64,000 nucleotides of DNA from Hymenobacter tibetensis (GTDB taxonomy: Bacteria > Bacteroidota > Bacteroidia > Cytophagales > Hymenobacteraceae), in NCBI RefSeq assembly GCF_022827545.1, contig NZ_CP094669.1, forward strand, positions 2,198,001-2,262,000. Reading direction: 5' to 3'. Both the position numbers and the translations under genes were made by a program. Each line of letters starts with the position of its first letter. Position 1 is the first letter of the stretch. This document shows, one piece after another, positions 8,296 to 16,434 of this stretch. The notes beneath the pieces were generated by a model. The model did not search any database, was not told the origin of the DNA, and worked only from the letters and a program-made list of their open reading frames with translations.

Positions 8296-9336
8296 ATGAA
8301 AAAGCTACTGTTCAACGCGCACCCCTTCTCATCCCGCTTCGCTGATATCACTTGGTTGCTATTTCGCTTACACCTTGGGCTGTCCATTGCCGTAGGGGCA
8401 GGCTGGTCTAAACTTGTTCACCTCACCACCACGCACGAAGCCGCCAAGCTAGCTGTCGGCACCGCGCCCTTGGCGCCGCCCGACTGGTTTGTGCAGCAAG
8501 TTGCCAACCTGGGCTTCACGTACCCCTCGCCGTACAGTTGGGCTTGGCTGGCGGCGTGGGGCGAATGTGTAGGTGGCCTCCTGGTTGCGGTGGGGCTGCT
8601 CACCCGTTGGAACGGACTACAGCTAGCTTTTCAGTTTCTCATCATTGCCTTCCTCTGGTACAAGGAGCCCGAACTCCTTGTGGGTATGTATTATCAGCAG
8701 TTGCTGTTTTGGGCCTTCGCACTTACCGCAGCGGTAGGTGGCGGGCGGTATTCCTTGGATTACTGGATGTTGCAGAAAAGGGGTAGCCTTTTGCCCGATA
8801 CTCGGCTAGTCAGTACAGTGCAAGCTCGCATGGCAACGGTACTTCTGCTTTTGGTGGCTGGCTCGGTGGCAGCTCACTCTTTGGCGGCTCCTGCCACCGT
8901 AACTATGCAGGAACTTAAAGCCATTGCTCAACAGTGGAATGGCTCTTTAACCTACCTTGATTACAAGAGCCAACGGGCCGTCACGCTGGTCACGGTTCTG
9001 AACGGAATGCAGTCTGCGCCGCAAGAACTGGTGCTCAATTTCGTCTACCAAGAGCCTAACGGCAAGCAAGTCAAAGGCTACGACAAGGTGCAACTGTCAA
9101 CCGACGGCACCCAACTCGTTTGGGACGGAGTTCCGCTACAGGTCAGCAACAAAACCCGCCTACCTGATAAAACACTGCAACTCGTGCTGGAAGGCCGGGG
9201 CGAGGACAACCAAAAAAGCTGCTTAATTAAGCGGACTCTTTCATTAAATGACCATCAGTTTTCAGTGGTGAAGGAAGTGAAATGCGACAACGCGCCCGGC
9301 TTTATCACCCGCAACAAGTACCAGTTTCAGCGTTAA
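8296..9336 (+). CDS. DoxX-like membrane protein with a C-terminal extracytoplasmic domain
   Basis: 346 residues from ATG 8296; the TTG at 8284 is in frame but less likely. Residues 15-165 contain about four transmembrane helices in the DoxX/DoxD pattern: FRLHLGLSIAVGAGWSKL, AWLAAWGECVGGLLVAVGLL, LQLAFQFLIIAFLWYK and a following helix. A further hydrophobic segment (ATVLLLLVAGSVAAHSLA) leads into a roughly 140-residue beta-rich domain with two cysteines (KSCLIKR and VKCDN), probably periplasmic. DoxX relatives act in membrane redox chemistry, but the substrate here cannot be inferred. The frameshifted exported gene just upstream may be a partner. Confidence 0.7.
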   Translation: MKKLLFNAHPFSSRFADITWLLFRLHLGLSIAVGAGWSKLVHLTTTHEAAKLAVGTAPLAPPDWFVQQVANLGFTYPSPYSWAWLAAWGECVGGLLVAVGLLTRWNGLQLAFQFLIIAFLWYKEPELLVGMYYQQLLFWAFALTAAVGGGRYSLDYWMLQKRGSLLPDTRLVSTVQARMATVLLLLVAGSVAAHSLAAPATVTMQELKAIAQQWNGSLTYLDYKSQRAVTLVTVLNGMQSAPQELVLNFVYQEPNGKQVKGYDKVQLSTDGTQLVWDGVPLQVSNKTRLPDKTLQLVLEGRGEDNQKSCLIKRTLSLNDHQFSVVKEVKCDNAPGFITRNKYQFQR

Positions 9337-9391
9337 TACCACAAAACCTAACGCATTCAAAAAAAGGTATGCTTCCGCGACAAGTTCAAAG

Positions 9392-9479
9392 ATTATGTAA
9401 AACGACCTTATGTGTTAAGGGGGTGTTATCTAAAAGTTATGTAAAAGCGTGAAATGCACCTTCGAAAAAAGGGTGTTAT
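9392..9479 (+). repeat. Interleaved imperfect direct repeats
   Basis: TTATGTAAAA occurs at 9393 and 9437, and GGGTGTTAT at 9421 and 9471, so the block of both words is repeated once with different spacing. The 420-bp gap 9337-9756 contains this repeat, a promoter-like box, two hairpins and no convincing gene. Confidence 0.5.
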
Positions 9480-9557
9480 TTGGAAAATGTATACAAGTTT
9501 TTGGCATCCGCTGAAAAAATACAAGCTCGACGCATACAAGTTATTTGCAGCATACTC

Positions 9558-9565
9558 TATATTTG
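9558..9565 (+). promoter_or_regulatory. Candidate Bacteroidetes -7 box for the phhA leader
   Basis: TATATTTG matches the Bacteroidetes -7 consensus TAnnTTTG exactly. No clear TTG lies at the expected -33 distance. A transcript from here would run through the palindrome at 9617-9630 and the terminator at 9701 before reaching phhA. Confidence 0.4.
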
Positions 9566-9616
9566 TTGACATGATGTCGCACCAGCTAGTGAAACAGTTT
9601 TGCCTAACCAATATTC

Positions 9617-9736
9617 GTCCCGCGCGGGACGGAATCGGGCTGCTCTGCCGGTACGGAAGCTAGAAGCGAATCATGACGCTTAACCTCTGAAACCTTATCC
9701 AGCCCGACTCCTAACCCAAGGAGCCGGGCTTTTTTC
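9617..9736 (+). promoter_or_regulatory. Attenuator-like leader before phhA
   Basis: Three elements lie in order. A perfect 14-base palindrome GTCCCGCGCGGGAC occupies 9617-9630. Directly after it, GGAATCGGGCT (9631-9641) can pair, with one mismatch, with AGCCCGACTCC (9701-9711). The same 9701-9711 segment also pairs with GGAGCCGGGCT (9720-9730), which runs into a TTTTTT tract ending 22 bp before the phhA ATG. The two pairings exclude each other, the geometry of an antiterminator and terminator. No Phe-rich leader peptide is visible: a possible 30-codon frame from the ATG at 9570 contains one Phe. Ligand or trigger is unknown. Confidence 0.45.
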
Positions 9737-9756
9737 TGCTTTATAGTTTTATACCC

Positions 9757-10491
9757 ATGTTACAGCAACACTACGACCGGTACACTGCCCAAGACCAATT
9801 GGTTTGGAAAGTATTGTTCGACCGCCAAACGGCTCTGCTGCACAAACGCGCTTGCCACGCCTTTTCTGAGGGCCTACAACGCATTGGGTTTCACCGCAAC
9901 GCTATTCCCAACTTCGAGGAAACCAGCGAGCGGCTGCAGAAAGCCACCGGTTGGCAGCTAGAGCCCGTGCAGGGCATGCTCAACGACGCCGAGTTCTTCG
10001 GGTTGCTGGCGCAGCGCAAGTTCCCGGCTACCGTTTGGATCCGGTCTATGGCGCAGTTCGACTTCATCGAGGAGCCCGATTTGTTTCACGGAGTATTCGG
10101 GCACGTACCGTTGCTGATGAACCAAGCCTTTGCCGACTTCTTGCACGTGCTCGGTCATGTGGCGGCGCAGCACCTGCATGATGCCGCCGCCTTAGAGCGG
10201 CTAGACCGGCTCTACGGCTTCACAGTGCAGTTTGGGCTGGTAGAGGAGGAGGGTGTTACCCGCATGTACGGGGCTGGTTTGCTGTCTTCATCGGGCGAGA
10301 TTCACCATTGCATTGCCGACGACAGCAACCGCCGGCCGTTCGACCTAGCTACGGTATTGCACACGCCCTACAGCGAAGCGCATTTGCAAGACCTGTATTT
10401 CGTGCTGCCTAATTGGGAGCATCTCACGGGCAGCGTAGCCGAGTTAGCAGCCCTTCTGGCGTCCGATTGGCAACTGAAACCCGTGGAATAA
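9757..10491 (+). CDS. phhA: Phenylalanine 4-monooxygenase (aromatic amino acid hydroxylase) with altered metal ligand
   Basis: Bacterial-type pterin-dependent hydroxylase of 244 residues, expected to convert phenylalanine to tyrosine. The fold signature is clear: FPATVWIRSMAQFDFIEEPD, then HGVFGHVPLL with iron ligands His111 and His116, then YGAGLLSSSGE. The third ligand, Glu in TVEFGL of known family members (Glu330 in human PAH), is Gln158 here (FTVQFGL, codon CAG at 10228-10230), and the Trp/Tyr region before it reads LYGF. Activity is therefore uncertain. The gene lies alone, preceded by an attenuator-like leader and followed by a strong hairpin. Confidence 0.85.
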   Translation: MLQQHYDRYTAQDQLVWKVLFDRQTALLHKRACHAFSEGLQRIGFHRNAIPNFEETSERLQKATGWQLEPVQGMLNDAEFFGLLAQRKFPATVWIRSMAQFDFIEEPDLFHGVFGHVPLLMNQAFADFLHVLGHVAAQHLHDAAALERLDRLYGFTVQFGLVEEEGVTRMYGAGLLSSSGEIHHCIADDSNRRPFDLATVLHTPYSEAHLQDLYFVLPNWEHLTGSVAELAALLASDWQLKPVE

Positions 10492-10682
10492 AAGAGCCCG
10501 TTCAAAATACAACAAGCAATAGTGTAGAAGCCTGTTCAACTACTTTTCGGGATGTAGAACGGCGGTGGTACGAGGGGGGATACTATTATCTCCGCTGCTT
10601 CTGACTCTGGTAGACCTTTACCGGGTAAACGGGTTTCTGCTCTATTGGCTTGTTGCTTTGGCGGAATAATTAACTGTAGGTT

Positions 10683-10728
10683 CCGTAACACAACAGGCCC
10701 GTCGTCAGATGGGCCTGTTGTGTTACGG
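10683..10728. terminator. Perfect 18-bp hairpin, bidirectional terminator
   Basis: CCGTAACACAACAGGCCC (10683-10700) and its exact complement (10711-10728) flank a ten-base loop. It lies between the convergent phhA and dienelactone hydrolase genes. There is no long T-run, so the stem strength would have to do the work. Confidence 0.65.
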
Positions 10729-10774
10729 GAGTATGGGAGTGGTGCGCAATACGGCACAAGCCACCGGATTGCGG

Positions 10775-11638
10775 CTAGCTTTTTAGCTTGAAGCTCTTCT
10801 TTAAATACGCTACGGACAGCGCATGAGCATCGTCGCCGTAGGCTTTGTTGTACTTCGGGTTGGAGGGGTTAGCGAAGGCGTGGTCGGCATCGTAACTCTT
10901 GATGGTGACCTTCTTTTTAGCGGCGGCCATATCCTTCTGAAATTGCGCAGCTACTTCGGGGCTGATCCACTTGTCCTGGCTGGCAAAGATACCTAGCACG
11001 TCGGTGTTCAGGGTCTTGAGCTTAGCTACATCCTTCTCGGGCATGCCGTAGTACATCACGCAACCCACAGCTTTGGGGCCCGCTAGCAAGGCAGTTTGCA
11101 AGCTCCAGCCACCCCCGAAGCACCAGCCCACACTCGCTACTTTGGCGTTGGCACCAGCATATTGCATAGCTCCTTTGATAATAGCCTGCGCCCGGTCGGT
11201 TTTCACCGTTTGCATGTACTTGCCGGCCTCTTCGGGGGTAGTGGCTACCTGGCCGTCATAGAGGTCGAGGGCAATGATGTTGACGCCGGGAAGGTCTTGG
11301 GCGTACTTCGCAGCTTCCTGTTTGATGTAGTCGTTGAGGCCCCACCACTCATGAATCACGAAGAGGTACTTGTTGGAAGTAGTGGCGCTCTTGATTTCGA
11401 AGCCTTTGCCAGTTTGGCCGTCGGGCGTTTTGAACTCAATAGCTTGGCCAGTGCCTGCGTAGGTGTAGGGCAGGGGGGCATCATGGCCGCCAGAAAAGTC
11501 TTCGTTGGTGGCGAGCATGGCAAATGCTTCCGTGGCATTCTGGCTGGCAGGTTTCACGCAGCAGCTCATGGTGCTTTGAGCAGAGGCCATAGTAATCGTA
11601 CTCAGCAGGATGGTGCAGAGGGTCCAGATTTTTTTCAT
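10775..11638 (-). CDS. Exported dienelactone hydrolase family protein
   Basis: Alpha/beta hydrolase of 287 residues with an N-terminal signal peptide (KKIWTLCTILLSTITMASA). The dienelactone hydrolase triad is visible: nucleophile Cys173 in GWCFGGG, Asp222 in ASQDKW and His253 in DADHAF; Glu97 in HEWWG occupies the family's regulatory Glu position. It probably acts in the periplasm on an ester or lactone; the natural substrate is unknown and many such proteins do not act on dienelactone itself. A Cys pair (SCCVKP) follows the signal peptide. The gene appears monocistronic. Confidence 0.85.
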   Translation of the reverse strand: MKKIWTLCTILLSTITMASAQSTMSCCVKPASQNATEAFAMLATNEDFSGGHDAPLPYTYAGTGQAIEFKTPDGQTGKGFEIKSATTSNKYLFVIHEWWGLNDYIKQEAAKYAQDLPGVNIIALDLYDGQVATTPEEAGKYMQTVKTDRAQAIIKGAMQYAGANAKVASVGWCFGGGWSLQTALLAGPKAVGCVMYYGMPEKDVAKLKTLNTDVLGIFASQDKWISPEVAAQFQKDMAAAKKKVTIKSYDADHAFANPSNPKYNKAYGDDAHALSVAYLKKSFKLKS

Positions 11639-11664
11639 GAGGTGTGAGAAAGATGGAAAATAAA

Positions 11665-11716
11665 GTCCCGACCGCGCCTGATTCCTGTAGCAACATGGAT
11701 CAGGTACAATCGGGAC
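11665..11716. terminator. Hairpin downstream of the AarF-type gene
   Basis: GTCCCGA (11665-11671) pairs with TCGGGAC (11710-11716), and CCTGAT (11677-11682) with ATCAGG (11699-11704), giving an interrupted stem. It lies between the AarF stop codon and the start of the dienelactone hydrolase gene, both on the minus strand. Confidence 0.45.
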
Positions 11717-11759
11717 GCATTAACCCGCAGGCCGGGCAATAGTTTGGAGAGCGGCTTGC

Positions 11760-13076
11760 CTAAGCGGCTGTGCGTACTTCGGCCCGAAGCTCGGTGAGTA
11801 GCGCGTACAGCCCCACATACGTGCGGTTCAGGTAGATAAAGTGCTCGGAACCGCGCGGCTCGCGCTGTTGGCGCAACTCAGGCTGCTGCATTAGGTCGTT
11901 GCCGAGGGCATACAGCGCCTGCATGTAGGCTGGGTCGCCGAAGTCGAATACATCCTGTCGGAACGGGCGGCCTACCAACTCCAGCGAGGCTTGCATGGTA
12001 TCCAAGTAGAAGTTCTGCCGGGTAGCGGCATCGTCGGCGCGGAGAATACCGGCCTCCGTGAGCAGGGCCGCCAAGCGGGTGCGGTCAGCGAGTGTTTCGG
12101 GGGTGAGCAGGTCAGTGAAGAGTCGGTGCACGTCGGCGGGAATCTCTTTCACGCAGCCGAAATCCAACACGCCCACGGTGCCCCCATTGTCGGCGCGCAG
12201 CAGAAAATTGCCGGGGTGCGGGTCGGCGTGTACCATGCGCAACTGGTTTAGCTGGAACATGTAGAAGTCCCACAACGCCTGCCCTACTTGGTTGCGTACC
12301 GCTTGCGTGGGAGCGGTGGCTAGAAACTCCTTGAGGTGCTGGCCCGGCAGCCAATCCATGGTTAGAATGCGGGCTGAGGAAAGCTCCGAGTAATAAGCGG
12401 CAAACTCCAGATGAGGCAGGGCAGCGCACTGCGCCGCAATTTCGCGGCCCCGCCGCAGTTCCAAAGTGTAGTCGGTTTCCTCGATAAGGCGCGTTTCCAC
12501 CTCCTGCAAGTAGGGGCGTACGGTGGCTTCATCCAAGCCCAGCACACGCAAGGCAATCGGTTTCACCAACCGAATATCCGAGCGGATACTGTCGGCCACG
12601 CCCGGGTACTGCACCTTCACGGCTAGCTGCTTGCCGGCTTTGCGAGCGAAATGCACCTGCCCAATGCTTGCAGCCTGCCGGGCCTTAATGTCAAATTCCT
12701 CGAATACCTCGAACGGCGACTTACCGAAGGCGTCGCGGAAGGCCTTCACGATTAGGGGGCCCGACAAAGGCGGTGTCTGGTACTGAGCTTGCGCAAATTG
12801 GTCGGCGTAGGCGGTAGGCAGCAGGTTTTTCTCCATGGCCAGCATCTGCGCTACTTTCAGCACCGAGCCCTTCATTTCGCTCAGTGTACCGTAGAGCTCG
12901 GCGGCGTTGGCGGCGTGCAAATCGTCGGTGGTGCTTTCCGCGCCTACGGCACGTTTGGCGTAGTGCTTCACATAGTTCGCCCCTACGTTCAGGCCCGTGC
13001 GAGCAAAGCGGGCTGCACGAGCTACTTTGGTGGTAGGCAAAGAGGACAGCGAGGTACTATCGATTGGTTCGGACAT
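11760..13076 (-). CDS. ABC1/AarF/UbiB-family atypical kinase
   Basis: 438 residues with the conserved UbiB-family kinase-like fold: the N-terminal family motif region KGSVLKVAQML, AVKVQYPG with the ATP lysine, VHADPHPGNF (catalytic loop) and GVLDFGCVKE (metal-binding DFG). Relatives in this family influence quinone synthesis or lipid homeostasis. ATG 13076 (MSEPIDSTSL) is preferred to the in-frame GTG at 13091. It lies 120 bp downstream of a TetR-type gene on the same strand; the pair is probably one transcript, and no ubiquinone gene is nearby. Bacteroidetes use menaquinone, so a UbiB name would be misleading. Confidence 0.85.
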   Translation of the reverse strand: MSEPIDSTSLSSLPTTKVARAARFARTGLNVGANYVKHYAKRAVGAESTTDDLHAANAAELYGTLSEMKGSVLKVAQMLAMEKNLLPTAYADQFAQAQYQTPPLSGPLIVKAFRDAFGKSPFEVFEEFDIKARQAASIGQVHFARKAGKQLAVKVQYPGVADSIRSDIRLVKPIALRVLGLDEATVRPYLQEVETRLIEETDYTLELRRGREIAAQCAALPHLEFAAYYSELSSARILTMDWLPGQHLKEFLATAPTQAVRNQVGQALWDFYMFQLNQLRMVHADPHPGNFLLRADNGGTVGVLDFGCVKEIPADVHRLFTDLLTPETLADRTRLAALLTEAGILRADDAATRQNFYLDTMQASLELVGRPFRQDVFDFGDPAYMQALYALGNDLMQQPELRQQREPRGSEHFIYLNRTYVGLYALLTELRAEVRTAA

Positions 13077-13196
13077 GTGGGGGTGCGCCACAAAGCAGCG
13101 CTTTGGCCGGGTGGAATAGGTATCCGGTATAGTGTAGAGCGTGGCGGCGAACAGCTAGCGCACCAGGCTGGCCCGCCTAATGTGCTAACTGGCTAT

Positions 13197-13883
13197 TTAG
13201 CGCCGGCGCCGGCTGTGCAGCAAAAAACGCACGAAGTCGGTGGCCGAGTCCAGCGTGTTGCGGCCCACCAAGTCGAAGCTCAGCGTCACGGCCTTTTCAA
13301 TGGCAGCATCGGTGCGTTCGAAGTTGATGCTCTCATCTTTGGCGAAGAAGCCGAGCACAAACAGTTGTTGCTGCCAGAAGAAACGCGGGTAGCCGTCCTG
13401 AATAAGCTGGCGGCTGGCTATTTCGTCGGTGCGGCGACCTTCGCGCAGTAGCTCATCCACAAAGTCTTCGAACTCCTGCCGGAAATCGTCGAGGACCCGC
13501 GGCGTGAAACCGGGCATCTTCGAAAGTGAGCGGCGCAGGGCATTGAGTGCGTAGCTGCGGTTGCGCTTCAGAATCTCGATGAGCGTGTAATAGAAAGCCA
13601 GCAGCTTTTCGCGGGCTCCGTATTGCTCCCAAACGGGCTCTTTGGCGGCCGTGTCCCGGGCTTCCCGGCCGAAGTCGGCCCATAGTTCCCGGTCGATAGC
13701 CTCGAAGGTGGCGTAATGGAGGTAGAATTCCTGCTCCGGCAAACCAAGCTTCTTGGTGAGCTTATAGACCGAGGCCGGCGTTCTGCCTTTGTCTAGCACA
13801 TAGTCGAGGTAGGCTTGCTTGATCCGGACTTTCGCTGTGTTGGCAGTCTCGGGCGTTACGGGGGGCGAAGGTTGCTGTTCCAT
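13197..13883 (-). CDS. TetR-family transcriptional regulator
   Basis: 228 residues from ATG 13883 (MEQQPSPPVT). A divergent TetR-type HTH occupies about residues 15-65, with the recognition segment around SVYKLTKKLGLPEQEFYLHYATFEAID. The C-terminal two thirds is a helical ligand-binding or dimerisation domain. The start at 13904 is possible but adds a Cys-rich stretch unlikely to be coding. It precedes the AarF-type kinase on the same strand and probably controls it, as implied by position only. It ends with an Arg-rich tail (SRRRR). Confidence 0.75.
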   Translation of the reverse strand: MEQQPSPPVTPETANTAKVRIKQAYLDYVLDKGRTPASVYKLTKKLGLPEQEFYLHYATFEAIDRELWADFGREARDTAAKEPVWEQYGAREKLLAFYYTLIEILKRNRSYALNALRRSLSKMPGFTPRVLDDFRQEFEDFVDELLREGRRTDEIASRQLIQDGYPRFFWQQQLFVLGFFAKDESINFERTDAAIEKAVTLSFDLVGRNTLDSATDFVRFLLHSRRRR

Positions 13884-13970
13884 AGTACAGGTATAACCAC
13901 ACAACTAGCCGATAAGTTGAGGGTCAGCCCAACAGATTAGCACCTACATACGCGGCGGGCAACAGGCGCT

Positions 13971-15293
13971 CTAAACTGCCGCCGCCCGATACGCTGTCCG
14001 GAACGTGTCTATGGCCCGTTCGCGCGCAAATTTGTGGTCTACAATAGGAGCAGGGTAGGCAGCGGTACCGTATTCAGGCACCCATTTCTTCACGTAGGCT
14101 AGCTCAGGATCATATTGCTTGAGCTGACTTTCGGGGCTGTACACGCGGAACCAGGGCGCAGCCACTACGCCCGTACCCGCCATCCATTGCCAATTGCCCA
14201 CGTTTTGGCTCATATCGTAGTCGAGGAGCTTGTCGGAAAAGTATTTGTCTCCCCAGCGCCAATCAATCAGCAGGTGTTTCACCAGGAAACCAGCCGTGGC
14301 AATGCGGGCCCGGTTGGGCATGTAGCCGGTTTTGTTTAGCTCGCGCATACCGGCATCCACCAGCGGATAGCCCGTACGGCCTTCGCACCAAGCCTGAAAT
14401 TCTTCTTCATTGTTGCGGTAGGGCACGTGGCGCAGGCGCGGCTCATAGCTTTCCGTGGCGGTGATGGGGTAGTGCCAGAGCAGCATCATGAAATAGTCGC
14501 GCCAGATAAGCTCCGCTAGCAGCTTTGGGTTCAGTTGCTGCGCTTGCTGCATCAGTTCGCGTACGCTCAGCGTACCGAAGCGCAAATGCACCGAGCGGCG
14601 CGTGCTGCTATCCACCCGGCCGGGGGTGTTGCGGGTGAGGTGGTAGTTGCGGACCAGGCTTTCAGTTGGCAACTCCGCGGCTGGTATAAACTGCCGAAAC
14701 TCCTCGAACCCCATTTCCGCGAGTGTAGGGCGGCTTGGGGCGTTAGGGAGCTTCACGAGGTTGGATGTGGTAAACAGCTCTGCGGATGGATACGGCTGAA
14801 GCTGCTCGTCGCGCAGGGCTTCCAGCCACGCCTTGCGGTAGGCGCCAAACACCTTCGATGGCCTTCCCGATTTGCCCAGCAGCTCGTTCTTCGCGAAAAT
14901 CACCTGGTCTTTCAGCGCCTGGAACGTGGCACCGTGTTGCGCGCACAGCGCCGCTACGGCGGTATCTCGCTCGGTGGCGTAGGGTTCGTAGTCTTCGTTG
15001 GTATACACCGCCGCCACCTCGTACGTGGTTAGAAGCTGCGCAAAAACTTCCAGCGGCCGACCATAAAACGCCAGCAACTGCCCGCCCGATTGGGCTGTTT
15101 TCCGGCCTATTCGTTCTACTTCGTCATAAATAAACGTGACCCGCGCATCCTGCCGGCTTGGCAGCAAGTCCAGGATTTCTCGGTCGTAGATAAAGAGCGG
15201 CACCACGGGGAGACCACTTTGCAAAGCGGCCGTCAAACCCGCATTATCGTGGATACGGATGTCGCGCCGGTGCCAAAAGAGCGTAATCTTCAT
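13971..15293 (-). CDS. phrB: Deoxyribodipyrimidine photolyase (class I, CPD type)
   Basis: 440-residue flavoprotein that splits cyclobutane pyrimidine dimers using blue light. The N-terminal Rossmann domain starts ITLFWHRRDIRIHDN. The C-terminal FAD-binding domain shows LIWRDYFMMLL, WCEGRTGYPLVDAGMREL, GYMPNRARI and QNVGNWQWMAGTG, including the conserved Asn and Trp residues around the flavin. I see no DASH-type or cryptochrome C-terminal extension. The gene stands alone on the minus strand. Pigmented surface-dwelling Cytophagales commonly carry such genes. Confidence 0.92.
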   Translation of the reverse strand: MKITLFWHRRDIRIHDNAGLTAALQSGLPVVPLFIYDREILDLLPSRQDARVTFIYDEVERIGRKTAQSGGQLLAFYGRPLEVFAQLLTTYEVAAVYTNEDYEPYATERDTAVAALCAQHGATFQALKDQVIFAKNELLGKSGRPSKVFGAYRKAWLEALRDEQLQPYPSAELFTTSNLVKLPNAPSRPTLAEMGFEEFRQFIPAAELPTESLVRNYHLTRNTPGRVDSSTRRSVHLRFGTLSVRELMQQAQQLNPKLLAELIWRDYFMMLLWHYPITATESYEPRLRHVPYRNNEEEFQAWCEGRTGYPLVDAGMRELNKTGYMPNRARIATAGFLVKHLLIDWRWGDKYFSDKLLDYDMSQNVGNWQWMAGTGVVAAPWFRVYSPESQLKQYDPELAYVKKWVPEYGTAAYPAPIVDHKFARERAIDTFRTAYRAAAV

Positions 15294-15445
15294 TGTAAGG
15301 TAATGGCTGATTGCTGGTTGATGATTGCCAGATAAATAGTCTTGCTTCGCTTTATACGGACAAAGTAAAGCGTCGTGCTTAACATCTGTATGCGTAGCAA
15401 GTAAAGTCTGCCCCTACACTCATCAACCAGCAGTCAACTACCACC

Positions 15446-16159
15446 CTACTTCAAGCGGCCCATCCCGCCATCCACGGGTAAAATTTGGCCGGTGATAAAG
15501 GAACTGTGGTCGGAGAGCAGGAAGGAGGCCATGTACGCTAGGTCCTCGGGCTGGCCAATCCGCTGCAAGGGATGGCGCTTGGCACCAGCTTCCGCTTTTT
15601 CGGGTGTGTTGAGTAGGGCCGCGGCCAAGGGCGTGTTGGTGAGGGAAGGGGCCACTGCATTCACCCGGATGTTGCTGGCGGCATACTCCGCGGCTAGGGC
15701 GCGGGTAAGGCCCTCTATGGCGGCTTTGGCAGTGGCAATGCTGGCGTGGAAGCTCATGCCCGTGTCGGCGGCCACCGTGCTGAACAGCACAACAGAGGCG
15801 TTTCCGGCTTTCTTGAGCCGCTTCATAGTGGCCTGGAGCACCTGCACGGCACCCAACACGTTCAGCTCGAAGTCAGCCCGGAAATCGTCCACTGGAATTC
15901 GCTCGAACGGGCGCAATTTGATGCTGCCTGGGCAATACACCACGCCGTGCAGCTCATCAGGCAAACTGTCCAGTAGGTTGCCCACTGGGTTGGTTACGTC
16001 CAGCTCGAGAAAGGTGGTGTCCAGCGCCGCCAGTTCGGGCGTGAGGTGACGGGACGCCGTGTACAGATTCGCGTTGAGTTTGTGCAGCAACTTCGTAGTG
16101 GCCAGCCCAATACCCGAGGAAGCGCCCACGAGCAGAATGTTTTTGTTAGCGAATTCCAT
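15446..16159 (-). CDS. SDR-family oxidoreductase lacking the catalytic tyrosine
   Basis: 237 residues with a classical short-chain dehydrogenase layout: nucleotide-binding VGASSGIG at 11-18, Asn100 in ELNVLG, Ser127 in LFSTVAA, Lys145, and a C-terminal PVDGGMG. The YxxxK motif reads IATAK, so position 141, normally the catalytic tyrosine, is isoleucine. The rest of the active-site frame (Ser, Lys, Asn) is kept, which suggests an altered or lost dehydrogenase activity rather than decay. I recall Bacteroidetes relatives with the same substitution, but could not check. It stands alone, between the photolyase gene and the divergent pyc gene. Confidence 0.8.
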   Translation of the reverse strand: MEFANKNILLVGASSGIGLATTKLLHKLNANLYTASRHLTPELAALDTTFLELDVTNPVGNLLDSLPDELHGVVYCPGSIKLRPFERIPVDDFRADFELNVLGAVQVLQATMKRLKKAGNASVVLFSTVAADTGMSFHASIATAKAAIEGLTRALAAEYAASNIRVNAVAPSLTNTPLAAALLNTPEKAEAGAKRHPLQRIGQPEDLAYMASFLLSDHSSFITGQILPVDGGMGRLK

Positions 16160-16265
16160 GCAATGAAGTCAGGTGAGATTATGCCTTGACAACTGAACGG
16201 TGCAGGTAAGGTTTGCGTGGGGTAGTGGAAAAAACCCATGAAAATCCCGTCGTTAGAAATCGTAG

Positions 16266-16275
16266 AATCGCGATT
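16266..16275. promoter_or_regulatory. AATCGCGATT palindrome upstream of pyc
   Basis: A perfect 10-base palindrome in an otherwise AT-rich gap between the divergent SDR and pyc genes, with a further ATCG half-site just upstream (about 16259-16262). It could be an operator for either gene; no regulator can be named. Confidence 0.3.
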
Positions 16276-16434
16276 TTAGAAAATTTGGAATACTGGTGTG
16301 CGCTCTACTTTGGCTGTAATTATTCCGGAAGTTGATAGCACAGGAAGTAGAGAGCGAATTTTCGCTAGCATTTCCCAACTTCTTCAGTAGCTTGCTACTC
16401 GCATTTCTTTTCCATTCAAACACTGCATTCCAAG

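Noticed and set aside
9454..9663. 69-codon frame upstream of phhA
   Set aside because: It runs across the promoter-like box and the palindrome; composition is not protein-like and no family is recognised. Its last 30 codons were considered as a leader peptide but hold a single Phe.
12789..13451. 220-codon plus-strand frame across the AarF/TetR genes
   Set aside because: Antisense shadow of two well-supported genes, caused by high GC third positions.
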